DNA of 12,778 nucleotides from Clostridia bacterium (GTDB lineage: Bacteria; Bacillota; Clostridia; UMGS1810). The DNA is taken from assembly GCA_017503945.1 (NCBI GenBank), contig JAFVSB010000113.1:1-12778 (forward strand). Reading direction: 5' to 3'. Below are positions 1-6,385 of this stretch, piece after piece (the stretch's first letter is position 1; each line of letters starts with the position of its first letter). The notes beneath the pieces were generated by a model. It did not search any database. It saw nothing but the letters and a program-made list of their open reading frames with translations, and was not told the origin of the DNA. The translations under genes and the position numbers were made by a program.

Positions 1-35
1 AAAGCTTCTAAAAAGTATAAAGGAAGGCGAAAATA

Positions 36-1079
36 ATGAAAAGATTTAGCAAAATAATTGCAGCTTTGTCTGCACTTGCTGTTGTGGCTATGTCATTTGC
101 AGGTTGTTCACTTGTGAAAGACATGGACGATGTTGAAGCATACAGACAACAAAAAGAAGAAAGAGCCAAAAGTGAAGCTCAGATGCAGGAAACAATCCTC
201 AAAATTGCCGATGATATCACAGTGAGTGGTGCATACTATGGCTGGTTTTTTGCAAATGAGTTCAATGCTGCATATGCCCGCGAGGCACAGGCTCTCGAAG
301 CTGACAGCTCAGCCGACAGCTCAGCCACACCCGAGGTTGATTATGAAGCAGTTAAAGAGGCAGCCAAAGAAAACATCATTGCAACTAAAATGGGATATGC
401 CAGAGCAATAGAGCAAGGTATTGAACTTACAAAAGCTGACTACGCTGCCATTGATGACCAGATCGACCAGATCAAAGCAACCGTCGCTCAGCAGGGCATT
501 GGCTACACTGATTACCTCTACCTCATGCAGACCAATGCTGAAACACTTGAGCAGATTGTGACCGAAGAATACACAGGCGCGCTTTATTTTGCAGACCTTG
601 TGAAAGAAAACTATGCAAGTGCAAAGCATATTTTAGTGAAATATGATGATGGTGTGCACACCAAAGATGAAGCTTCAAAATTAATTGCCGACATCAAAAA
701 AGAGCTTGACGGCGGCGCTGATTTTGACAAGCTCATGAATGAAAAGAGCGAAGACGGCAGACTTGCCGACGGATCTCTTGCTTCACCCGATGGTTATACC
801 TTCACAAAAGGACAGATGGTGCCCGAGTTTGAAGCAGCTGCATTTGCTCTTAGCGAGGGCAAGATCAGTGACATCGTGGCTGTAGAAAGCGAAGGATACA
901 AGGGCTTCCACATTGTAAAGAAAATGCCCACAAACCTCACAGAGGTAGCATCTGCTCTGATGCAGGGCACAGATGCACAAGCCAATGCCATTATTGAAGC
1001 TGAAAAAGTAAGCCTCACTCACGATGTGAAGGTTGAAGAAACCGACAAAATCGGATATTATGTAGAGCAGTATAAATAA
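36..1079 (+). CDS. prsA: PrsA-like parvulin peptidyl-prolyl isomerase lipoprotein
   Basis: Predicted extracytoplasmic foldase, anchored by lipid to the outer face of the membrane, that helps exported proteins fold. A basic and hydrophobic N-terminus leads to a lipobox (FAGC, Cys24). Residues about 48-190 form the helical chaperone-like N-domain. The parvulin domain spans about 194-296, starting at ASAKHILVK (His198), continuing through the GADFDKLMNEKSEDG segment, and ending at GFHIVKK (His292); both conserved parvulin histidines are present. The 347-aa length fits the family. The ATG at 36 is preceded by AGGAAGG at 21-27. A short acidic/serine linker at residues 90-97 is a doubled DSSA unit from a 12-bp DNA duplication. 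Only 35 bases upstream are visible, so I cannot say whether it is cotranscribed with something earlier. A strong terminator follows. SurA-type and PrsA-type names are both used for such proteins; the class is secure, the client proteins unknown. Confidence 0.88.
   Translation: MKRFSKIIAALSALAVVAMSFAGCSLVKDMDDVEAYRQQKEERAKSEAQMQETILKIADDITVSGAYYGWFFANEFNAAYAREAQALEADSSADSSATPEVDYEAVKEAAKENIIATKMGYARAIEQGIELTKADYAAIDDQIDQIKATVAQQGIGYTDYLYLMQTNAETLEQIVTEEYTGALYFADLVKENYASAKHILVKYDDGVHTKDEASKLIADIKKELDGGADFDKLMNEKSEDGRLADGSLASPDGYTFTKGQMVPEFEAAAFALSEGKISDIVAVESEGYKGFHIVKKMPTNLTEVASALMQGTDAQANAIIEAEKVSLTHDVKVEETDKIGYYVEQYK
303..326. repeat. 12-bp perfect tandem duplication inside prsA
   Basis: GACAGCTCAGCC occurs twice head to tail and in frame, encoding DSSA-DSSA in a low-complexity linker of the PrsA-like protein. 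The copies are identical, suggesting a recent slippage event or a length-variable linker. Confidence 0.85.
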
Positions 1080-1085
1080 GATATC

Positions 1086-1121
1086 AAAGGCTGAACGGCG
1101 ATTGCCGTTCAGCCTTTTTTT
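1086..1121 (+). terminator. Rho-independent terminator of prsA
   Basis: A 14-bp perfect stem (1086-1099 with 1104-1117, GC-rich core GGCTGAACGGC) with a GATT loop is followed by a run of seven T. It sits 7 nt after the prsA stop and reaches the spoVG stop codon on the other strand. Read from the minus strand the T-run after the stem is only three long, so it should work mainly for prsA. Confidence 0.9.
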
Positions 1122-1389
1122 AGCTGTTTTCTTCAATCAATGTTGACTGGTATTTTTCAAGTATGCGACTTTGAAGCAGCTCTCTTGTTTCCATGTTTAT
1201 GGGATGGGCAATATCTTTGTATTCATTGTCGGGAGTTTTTCGGCTCGGCATGGCAATGAAGAGCCTGTCTTGTCCGTCAATGATTTTAATATCATGCACA
1301 ACAAAGCAGTTGTCAAAGGTAACCGAGACCACTGCTTTCATTTTTTCATCATGTGTCATCTGCCTGATTCTGATGTCTGTTATTTCCAT
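1120..1389 (-). CDS. spoVG: Septation/sporulation regulator SpoVG
   Basis: SpoVG is a small nucleic-acid-binding regulator, linked in Firmicutes to asymmetric septation, capsule and virulence gene control. The 89-aa product matches the family along its whole length: the start MEITDIRIR, the core KMKAVVSVTFDNCFVVHDIK, the IAMPSRKTPDNEYKDIAHPI segment and the C-terminal ILEKYQ helix; a few C-terminal residues are fewer than in Bacillus. The start is set by CGGAGG at 1397-1402, 7 nt before ATG. It is divergent from murC, and spoVG and murC are often near each other in Clostridia, usually with purR, which is not between them here. I find no convincing sigma-A promoter for it. A GAAT box (complement of 1429-1432) recalls the sigma-H -10, but without a matching AGGA -35. 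Confidence 0.95.
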   Translation of the reverse strand: MEITDIRIRQMTHDEKMKAVVSVTFDNCFVVHDIKIIDGQDRLFIAMPSRKTPDNEYKDIAHPINMETRELLQSRILEKYQSTLIEENS

Positions 1390-1483
1390 GTTATAACCTC
1401 CGTTTAATGTATGTATATATTGTGGGCTATTCTTTTAAATATAATACACATCAAGCAAAAATAAAATTTGTGTAAAATTTCTG

Positions 1484-1512
1484 TTTATTTTTGGAAGGAA
1501 ATAGTGTATACT
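1484..1512 (+). promoter_or_regulatory. Candidate sigma-A promoter of murC
   Basis: TTTATT (1484-1489), a 17-bp spacer and TATACT (1507-1512) stand 32 nt before the murC start. The -10 matches the consensus at 5 of 6 bases and the -35 at only 3 of 6. An overlapping alternative is TTGGAA (1491-1496), 16 bp, TAATAT (1513-1518). One of the two probably drives murC; which cannot be told by eye. Confidence 0.4.
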
Positions 1513-1543
1513 TAATATGACAACATATAAGGAGTTGTAAGCT

Positions 1544-2890
1544 TTGGATAAATTAACATATGTTCACTTCATAGGTATAGGCGGCATAAGCATGAGTGCT
1601 ATTGCCAAGGTTTTGCTTCACGACGGTGTAAGGGTGTCGGGCTCTGACTCCAAACGCTCCAAAGCCACCGAAGAGCTTGAAGAGCTTGGCGCTGTGATAT
1701 ATGAAGGGCACAGTGCAGATAACATTGCAAACCCTGATTTGGTGGTGTATACTGCTGCTGTAGATGAATCAAACCCCGAAATGCAAAAAGCTAAAGAGCT
1801 CGGTATTGAGACTGTGTCGCGCGCCGAAATGCTTGGCAGAATAATGAAAAACTACAAAAAAGCAATTTCTGTGGCAGGCACCCACGGCAAGACAACCACC
1901 ACTTCTATGATGACATATGTGCTCATGAAGGCTCTCACCGACCCCACAGTGATGGTGGGCGGAGAGCTTGATATCATAGATGGTAACTTCCGCATTGGCA
2001 AAAGTGAATATTTTCTCACCGAATCATGCGAATATTGCCGAAGCTTTCTGAGCTTCTTCCCCACTGTGGCAATTATATTAAATGTTGAAGAGGATCACCT
2101 CGACTATTACAAAGACCTCGATGACATCAAATCGGCTTTCACTGACTTTGCCGCACTCATTCCATCCGACGGGGTGCTTGTGGCATGTGCCGACTGTGCC
2201 AACACTATGGATTGCCTGGGCAAAGCAAAAGCAAAGCCAATCACCTACGGCTTTAATCAAGGTGAATATCGTCCATGCAATCTCACATTTGACGATTTTG
2301 GTTATCCCACATTTGACATATATAGAAACGGCGAAATGCTCACAACCCTCACCCTCAGCGTGGTGGGCAGGCACAATGTGCTAAACGCCACCGCCGTGTT
2401 TGCTGTATCGCTTGCTATGGGGCTTGATTCAGACAGCATAAAAGCAGGTCTTGAGGGATATGCAGGCACCAAGAGACGCTTTGAAAAGAAAGGTGTGTGC
2501 AATGGTGCGCTCATAATTGATGACTATGCTCATCACCCCACCGAAATTGAAACTACCTTTGCATCGGTAAAAAAGATAAAGCACAACACCGTGTGGTGCA
2601 TTTTTCAGCCCCACACCTACACGCGCACAAAAGCTTTGTTTGACGATTTTGCCAAGGTGCTCTCGGGTGTAGACAGAGTCATTGTGACCGATATCTTCGC
2701 CGCGCGCGAAAAAGACACAGGTCTTGTGCATGCACGAGAGCTTGCCGAGGCTATTCCATCAGCTAAATACATTGCCGATTTTGACCAGATTGCCACATAC
2801 ATCAAAAGCGTAGCCCAAAAAGGTGACATAATTATCACCATGGGGGCAGGCAATGTGGTGGATATTGGAGATATGATAAAAGATAAATAA
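1544..2890 (+). CDS. murC: UDP-N-acetylmuramate--L-alanine ligase MurC
   Basis: Cytoplasmic ATP-dependent ligase that adds L-alanine to UDP-N-acetylmuramic acid, the first amino acid of the peptidoglycan stem peptide. The 448 residues show the Mur ligase order: N-terminal UDP-binding Rossmann motif GIGGISMSAIA (11-21), the ATP P-loop GTHGKTTTT (112-120), the acceptor-site region ESCEYCRSF (160-168), HNVLNATA in the central domain (277-284), and the C-terminal domain with DDYAHHPTEI (326-335) and FQPHTYTRT (354-362). The DYAHHPTEI and QPHTYTRT motifs separate MurC from MurD/E/F. The start is TTG at 1544, set by AAGGAG at 1529-1534; the GxGG motif begins too close to the N-terminus for a much later start. 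It stands alone, outside a dcw cluster, divergent from spoVG. A bidirectional terminator follows. Confidence 0.96.
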   Translation: MDKLTYVHFIGIGGISMSAIAKVLLHDGVRVSGSDSKRSKATEELEELGAVIYEGHSADNIANPDLVVYTAAVDESNPEMQKAKELGIETVSRAEMLGRIMKNYKKAISVAGTHGKTTTTSMMTYVLMKALTDPTVMVGGELDIIDGNFRIGKSEYFLTESCEYCRSFLSFFPTVAIILNVEEDHLDYYKDLDDIKSAFTDFAALIPSDGVLVACADCANTMDCLGKAKAKPITYGFNQGEYRPCNLTFDDFGYPTFDIYRNGEMLTTLTLSVVGRHNVLNATAVFAVSLAMGLDSDSIKAGLEGYAGTKRRFEKKGVCNGALIIDDYAHHPTEIETTFASVKKIKHNTVWCIFQPHTYTRTKALFDDFAKVLSGVDRVIVTDIFAAREKDTGLVHARELAEAIPSAKYIADFDQIATYIKSVAQKGDIIITMGAGNVVDIGDMIKDK

Positions 2891-2893
2891 AGC

Positions 2894-2940
2894 AAAAAAA
2901 TTACCCGTTACTCAAAAATTTGAGTAACGGGTTTTGTTTT
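2894..2940. terminator. Bidirectional terminator between murC and the convergent gene
   Basis: ACCCGTTACTCAA (2903-2915) pairs with TTGAGTAACGGGT (2920-2932). On the plus strand TTTTGTTTT follows; on the minus strand the stem is followed by AATTTTTTT. It therefore can end both murC and the gene at 3427-2939, whose stop codon touches it. Confidence 0.88.
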
Positions 2941-3427
2941 ATTGATTTACCGAATACGAACCGCTTACCATGAGTATGCCATCGGTTTCCATTTTGATGC
3001 CGCGTCCGTCATCGAGTGGCACAATGAGAAGGTGATTAGAAGGTGCCGCAGTGCCATTGGCAAGGTCAGTGCCCACTGTAACATCAGCAATGCCGCCCTT
3101 GGCAGAGGCCACTATTGTGCCCTTGCCCATTCTCATTATCATCTGGCAGCTTTTTCCGCCTATGACGGTCTGCCCCTTAGACACATTGACGATGTTATAA
3201 GAAGCTGAACTTGCGCCTGCCACAGGATCACTATTACCCCCTGCCACAATCGAATCTACGCTCGAATCAACATAGCTTTTCATCTGAGGAATAAGTACAT
3301 CATTTACATATGACAAAGTGATGAGTGGATCGTCGGAGCTGCCCGGATTTGCCGCCAAGGCGCTCATGCCAAACAAAACTGCACATAAAGCTGATGCAAT
3401 GATTTTTTTGCTTATAGATTTTTTCAT
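2939..3427 (-). CDS. Small secreted protein of unknown function
   Basis: I cannot assign a function. The 162-aa product has a clear signal peptide (MKKSISKK, hydrophobic 9-23, ALA cleavage site at 23-25), a helical stretch DPLITLSYVNDVLIPQMKSYV (33-53), a small Gly/Ser/Ala linker (about 63-77) and a beta-rich domain (78-160) with GQTVIGGKSCQMIMR, GGIADVTVGTDL and NHLLIVPLDDGRGIK. This layout recalls unnamed exported proteins common in Oscillospiraceae-like Clostridia, in which the segment before the beta domain can be a longer coiled coil; that is memory, not a search. The frame is open 18 codons further up, but GGTGG at 3436-3440, 8 nt before the ATG at 3427, fixes the start and removes an overlap with mazF. 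It follows mazF by 34 nt with no good promoter between, so read-through from the toxin operon is likely. Confidence 0.75.
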   Translation of the reverse strand: MKKSISKKIIASALCAVLFGMSALAANPGSSDDPLITLSYVNDVLIPQMKSYVDSSVDSIVAGGNSDPVAGASSASYNIVNVSKGQTVIGGKSCQMIMRMGKGTIVASAKGGIADVTVGTDLANGTAAPSNHLLIVPLDDGRGIKMETDGILMVSGSYSVNQ

Positions 3428-3461
3428 TAGTAAAACCACCTTTTGTATAATATAATGCCTA

Positions 3462-3812
3462 TTAAAAGTCACATAGGCCAAGGCTTATCTTTAGTGCCTC
3501 GCTCACGCGCGTGCAAAGCTCGTCGCCTGCGTGACCTGTTTTTTCTTTGAGTCTTCGTTTATCTATGGTGCGAATCTGCTCCAAAAGTATGACCGAGTCT
3601 TTAGACAGCCCATACTTTTCGCCCGATATTTCAATGTGAGTGGGAAGCTTGGCTTTGTTAATCTGTGATGTGATTGCCGCTATGATTACGGTTGGGCTGT
3701 ATTTGTTGCCAACATCATTTTGAATAATAATCACAGGTCTCACGCCGCCCTGCTCCGAACCGATGACGGGGCTGAGGTCTGCATAGTAAATGTCTCCGCG
3801 TTTTACTGTCAA
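3462..3812 (-). CDS. ndoA: EndoA/MazF-type endoribonuclease toxin
   Basis: Toxin of a type II module: a ribosome-independent, sequence-specific mRNA interferase, held inactive by its antitoxin. The 116 residues begin with RGDIYYADL and contain SEQGGVRPV and AAITSQI; Arg25 and Thr48 fall where the catalytic pair lies in Bacillus EndoA. LPTHIEI, DSVILLEQIRTIDKRRL and the C-terminal SEALKISLGL also match the family. The start is TTG at 3812, two nt after the antitoxin stop, with GGAG at 3824-3827; no ATG or GTG gives the conserved N-terminus. Being chromosomal, full length and of the EndoA subtype, it is more likely a vertically inherited housekeeping module than a mobile one. The recognition sequence cannot be read from the sequence; in Bacillus EndoA it is UACAU. 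Confidence 0.94.
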   Translation of the reverse strand: MTVKRGDIYYADLSPVIGSEQGGVRPVIIIQNDVGNKYSPTVIIAAITSQINKAKLPTHIEISGEKYGLSKDSVILLEQIRTIDKRRLKEKTGHAGDELCTRVSEALKISLGLCDF

Positions 3813-3814
3813 AT

Positions 3815-4090
3815 TTATTCACACTCCGCAAGTTTATCCTCGTAGAGCTGCAGCTGACGGTTATCTGTTTCAAGGCAAAAATCTGAATATTCCAGATTGA
3901 ATTCTGCCATTTCTTCATATCCTTTTTTAAGTTTTTGCACAATTTCGGTCTTTTTTCTTTCGCGAATATATAGCCGCATTGCCTCGCGGATAAATTCGCT
4001 TCGGTTGATGTTCTGAGAGTATGCCATGTTGTCTGCTTCATCAAGTAGAGAATCCGGCAAGCTTATGAGAATTTTTCTTTGCCGTGCCAT
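3815..4090 (-). CDS. ndoAI: Ribbon-helix-helix antitoxin, EndoAI/MazE type
   Basis: Antitoxin partner of the downstream EndoA toxin and probable autorepressor. The 91-aa product opens with MARQRKILISLPDSLLDEAD, the DNA-binding beta strand and first helix of a CopG-type ribbon-helix-helix fold, then NINRSEFIREAMRLYIRERKK (28-48) as the second helix. The charged C-terminus (about 49-91, including YEEMAEFN and LYEDKLAE) should wrap the toxin. The ATG at 4090 agrees with the family N-terminus. GGAGG stands at 4103-4107, 12 nt from ATG and rather far, so the in-frame GTG at 4099 is possible but too close to that site. The frame extends to 4123, upstream of the ribosome binding site, which I reject. 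It is cotranscribed with the toxin from the promoter at 4159-4131. Confidence 0.92.
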   Translation of the reverse strand: MARQRKILISLPDSLLDEADNMAYSQNINRSEFIREAMRLYIRERKKTEIVQKLKKGYEEMAEFNLEYSDFCLETDNRQLQLYEDKLAECE

Positions 4091-4114
4091 TTTAACCACG
4101 CCCCCTCCTGAGTT

Positions 4115-4128
4115 GTATAACACTATAC
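4115..4128. promoter_or_regulatory. Candidate autoregulatory operator of the toxin-antitoxin operon
   Basis: GTATA-ACAC-TATAC is a 5-bp inverted repeat with a 4-bp centre, starting 3 bp downstream of the -10 and so covering the predicted transcription start. Ribbon-helix-helix antitoxins bind such short palindromes as dimers. Binding here is inferred from position only. Confidence 0.45.
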
Positions 4129-4130
4129 AT

Positions 4131-4159
4131 ATTATATAATGTTTAACCTATGTTGTCAA
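4131..4159 (-). promoter_or_regulatory. Consensus sigma-A promoter of the endoAI-endoA operon
   Basis: On the minus strand, TTGACA (4159-4154), exactly 17 bp and TATAAT (4136-4131): both hexamers are perfect matches to the vegetative consensus. It lies 41 nt upstream of the antitoxin ATG. A promoter this strong suits an operon held down by repression. Confidence 0.9.
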
Positions 4160-4180
4160 ATACACTTTATGCCAAATCAG

Positions 4181-4264
4181 GTTATAAAACTTTGAGGTGG
4201 GTATGTACCCGTTCTGCTGCACTACGGTGATAATATTATTCACGCAAAACCAAAGTTTTATAAC
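4181..4264. repeat. 84-nt element with perfect 14-bp inverted ends
   Basis: GTTATAAAACTTTG (4181-4194) is the exact reverse complement of 4251-4264, with 56 nt between. The interior holds a GGGT-ATGT-ACCC hairpin (4199-4210) and a GTGA...TCAC near-palindrome (4227-4243). The right arm contains the stop codon of the lipoprotein gene. No T-run follows on either strand, so it is not a standard terminator, and I see no target-site duplication. It could be a structured 3' UTR or small RNA, a processing hairpin, or the remnant of a small mobile repeat. Confidence 0.75.
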
Positions 4265-4827
4265 ACAAAATTAAATTCTTCAAACACAATCTCTGTGTTC
4301 ATGAAATTGTCTTTGCCATACACCTGCATGCGCACAGGGTGAGCGCTTTCGTTGTCAATCCACAGCTTCATGTATGAGGTGTGCTCGGTGGGATTTATCA
4401 CATCACACTCCAAAAGAGTGCTGGCAGCTTCATCATTTGCTGCCACAGAAAGTGAGGTCTTTTCGGATTCATAGTAGCTTTTGAAAAAGGTGTTTACAAA
4501 GATGGACATATCATCATCAGACGACGGAGCTTCGAGCACATTTTCGCCCTTTGAAATGACGGTCTTGTCACCTGTTATACTCATTTTCATGTCATCGGAC
4601 TCCACCATATATGAATTGGTGGCTTTGTCATAATCCACAGTGCACTCATAGTCATTCTGACCACCTGTTGTGTAGGCAGTGACGGTGCATCTGGCACTGT
4701 AGCTGGGCACATCATAATATGCTGCATGAACGCGCCTGTGTATATGTTCTGCCTCGTGGGTAGCGCTGCAGCCCGAGGCGCTTATCAGAAGTAGGAGCAT
4801 GAGCGCAACAAGTGCGATTTTTTTCAA
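4258..4827 (-). CDS. GerS/YdcC-like lipoprotein (LolA-like fold)
   Basis: Predicted membrane-anchored lipoprotein. The signal sequence MKKIALVALMLLLLISASGC ends in a lipobox with Cys20. The remaining 169 residues are beta-rich: YSARCTVTAYTTGG (about 43-56), YECTVDYDKATNSYMVES (60-77), MKMSITGDKTVIS and a C-terminal SYMKLWIDNESAHPVRMQVYG (151-171), a pattern of LolA-like half-barrel proteins. In Firmicutes such a lipoprotein (YdcC in Bacillus, GerS in Clostridioides, where it works with CwlD in spore cortex modification) lies between acpS/nnrD and alr-endoAI-endoA. The location after nnrD and before endoAI supports the same family, but the primary sequence alone does not prove a germination role. 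The start is TTG at 4827, with AAGGGGAG at 4834-4841 6 nt away. The 52-nt gap from nnrD has no clear promoter, so it is likely the last gene of that operon. Confidence 0.78.
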   Translation of the reverse strand: MKKIALVALMLLLLISASGCSATHEAEHIHRRVHAAYYDVPSYSARCTVTAYTTGGQNDYECTVDYDKATNSYMVESDDMKMSITGDKTVISKGENVLEAPSSDDDMSIFVNTFFKSYYESEKTSLSVAANDEAASTLLECDVINPTEHTSYMKLWIDNESAHPVRMQVYGKDNFMNTEIVFEEFNFVL

Positions 4828-4879
4828 GGCTATCTCCCCTTCAGATACAAAATATTTGCGTTAAAATGCTCGTTAATGC

Positions 4880-5812
4880 TTAATTTTCCTGAGTTTCTTT
4901 GATGGCATAAGGCAGACAATTAATTATATCGCTTGCAATGAGAGAATATTCGCCCAAATATGCGGCGGCAATGTCTGCGGCAAGCGAATGAAAATATACC
5001 CCTGCCAATGCAGAAAGAAGCGCATCGCGCCCCTGCGATGCAAAAGAGGCAATAGCACCTGCAAGCACATCACCTGTGCCTCCCGATGCCATGCCGCTAT
5101 TGCCCAGAAGGTTAGAATAGACTTTGCCATCAGGCGATGCAACCACAGTGCGGTGAGATTTGAGCACCACAATGCAGCCGTATTGCCCAGCAAACTCTTT
5201 GGCATATGCCGATGGGTCATTTATGATCTGAGAGGTTTCTTTTTTGCAAAGACGCGCAAATTCGCCTATGTGGGGTGTGATAATTACAGGGCATTTTGCT
5301 CTTTTAAGCACCGAGGGGTCGGGCGAAATAACACCAAGCGCATCGGCATCCATAACCAATGGGCATGAGCACTCCTGTATTGCATCACCTACGAGCCTTG
5401 CGATGTCTGCAGTCTGTGACAAGCCGGGACCTATGAGAAAAGCTGAGCTCTGATGCATTTTGGCAAAAAGTTTATCTTTGGCACTATAGCTGACAGAGCC
5501 GTTTTGCGACGGCACGGGAAGAGTCATAGCCTCAGTGAGCTTGATTTCAAATATATCATTTAGCTCATGCGCACACGCCAATGTCACCAGACCGCTGCCA
5601 CAGCGCAGTGCAGCCTGAGTGCTGAGCACTGCCGCGCCAGTGAGCCCTCGCGAGCCTGCACACACAAGCAGCCTGCCGCAATTGCCCTTGTGAACATCAG
5701 ATGGGCGCTTTGCCACTGCATCAGCTGCAACCGACGGCGTGATAATGCCATCATCACCGCAACTATCAAAAACACTTACTATAGCAGAGTGTATGCTTTT
5801 TATGTCTTTCAT
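4880..5812 (-). CDS. nnrD: ADP-dependent (S)-NAD(P)H-hydrate dehydratase NnrD
   Basis: Cytoplasmic repair enzyme that converts the damaged S-form of hydrated NAD(P)H back to NAD(P)H, using ADP. The 310-aa product is the ribokinase-like C-terminal domain alone: KRPSDVHKGNCGRLLVCAGSRG (35-56), GPGL (128-131), MDADALG (154-160), ITPHIGEFARL (178-188), and the nucleotide-site signature GNSGMASGGTGDVLAG (237-252). The usual epimerase domain (NnrE, YjeF_N) is not fused here and not seen elsewhere in the window. The common VLKG-type segment reads VLKSH (217-221), a small departure. The ATG at 5812 overlaps the stop of the preceding membrane-protein gene as ATGA, so the two should be translationally coupled; AGGTGA at 5816-5821 lies just before it. 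Confidence 0.93.
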   Translation of the reverse strand: MKDIKSIHSAIVSVFDSCGDDGIITPSVAADAVAKRPSDVHKGNCGRLLVCAGSRGLTGAAVLSTQAALRCGSGLVTLACAHELNDIFEIKLTEAMTLPVPSQNGSVSYSAKDKLFAKMHQSSAFLIGPGLSQTADIARLVGDAIQECSCPLVMDADALGVISPDPSVLKRAKCPVIITPHIGEFARLCKKETSQIINDPSAYAKEFAGQYGCIVVLKSHRTVVASPDGKVYSNLLGNSGMASGGTGDVLAGAIASFASQGRDALLSALAGVYFHSLAADIAAAYLGEYSLIASDIINCLPYAIKETQEN

Positions 5813-6327
5813 ATCTCACCTACCACACGCGGAGCATATATGCGAAACACATCTATCATTTTTGCTGTGGGATTAAATATGAGCTTGATTTTCTGACCGT
5901 TTTTGAAAAATACAGCATAATAATCTTCAAAGCTCTCAGAATGAGCAGAAGCGTCAATGACTCTGGCATATTTAGTGTCCTTGTCAGATGGTGCACCCTC
6001 CACCTTGCCAAATTCTGTGAATGATTTGGAATGGATAGTGATGAGGCGTTTGCGCTTTTTGCGGTTGGTTATGGCGTCAACATCAAGCTCGCCATTGGTG
6101 AGGATATATTCAAATTCCACATCAAAGCGGCAAATGATTTTGTAGGCAACGAAAATAACCGCCGCAACGCAAAGCGGCCAGAATGAGATAAACTCAGGCG
6201 GCAAAATCAGAAAAATGAATGTGACGGCTAAAATAACCAAGAGCGCTGCCAATATGATGAGAATCTGACGAATTATAGATGAACCCGTCTTTTTTTGTTT
6301 TATCATGTACTCTATGAAACTGTCCAT
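5809..6327 (-). CDS. Two-helix membrane protein, first paralogue
   Basis: Function unknown. The 172-aa product has a short charged N-terminus, two membrane helices (about 20-42 and 48-66, with LPPEF as the turn) and a cytoplasmic beta-rich domain beginning EFEYILTNGELDVDAI (71-86) and containing YYAVFFKNGQKIKLIFNP (137-154). The helix-helix-beta layout suggests a membrane-tethered PH-like or bacterial DUF domain; DUF6106 comes to mind but I could not check it. It resembles the protein at 12670-12179 in topology and in the E-aromatic-E-aromatic motif at the same residues, 71-74. The ATG at 6327 has AAAGGAG a few nt upstream. It heads the operon with nnrD (4-nt ATGA overlap) and the GerS-like lipoprotein, behind the promoter at 6385-6357. 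Confidence 0.8.
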   Translation of the reverse strand: MDSFIEYMIKQKKTGSSIIRQILIILAALLVILAVTFIFLILPPEFISFWPLCVAAVIFVAYKIICRFDVEFEYILTNGELDVDAITNRKKRKRLITIHSKSFTEFGKVEGAPSDKDTKYARVIDASAHSESFEDYYAVFFKNGQKIKLIFNPTAKMIDVFRIYAPRVVGEI

Positions 6328-6356
6328 TTTGCTCTCCTTTAATCAACTTTTGTATT

Positions 6357-6385
6357 ATTTTATCACAAAATGAAGTGCAAATCAA
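6357..6385 (-). promoter_or_regulatory. Candidate sigma-A promoter of the membrane protein-nnrD-lipoprotein operon
   Basis: On the minus strand, TTGATT (6385-6380), 17 bp, TAAAAT (6362-6357): 4 of 6 and 5 of 6 matches. It stands 29 nt before the ATG at 6327, and the -35 overlaps the stop codon of the deacetylase gene. Confidence 0.6.

Noticed and set aside
1429..1432. GAAT sigma-H-like -10 for spoVG on the minus strand.
   Set aside because: No AGGA-type -35 at the right distance; a four-base match is expected by chance.
3444..3472. GTGACT-17-TATACA on the minus strand before the secreted-protein gene.
   Set aside because: Only 4 of 6 matches in each box, and transcription would start within the ribosome binding site.
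4181..4264. Integron attC site.
   Set aside because: The arms begin GTT and end AAC, the reverse of attC polarity, and do not match RYYYAAC or GTTRRRY; no integrase is present.
4203..4274. A plus-strand 23-codon frame (MYPFCCTTVIILFTQ...) with GAGG five nt before its ATG, inside the inverted-repeat element; possible small hydrophobic toxin peptide.
   Set aside because: No plus-strand promoter with both boxes, runs into the lipoprotein gene's end, and its sequence follows from the hairpin arms. Too short to support.
5584..5896. Open frames antisense to nnrD and other genes.
   Set aside because: They lack ribosome sites and recognisable motifs and lie wholly over well-supported genes, so they are shadows of biased codon use.
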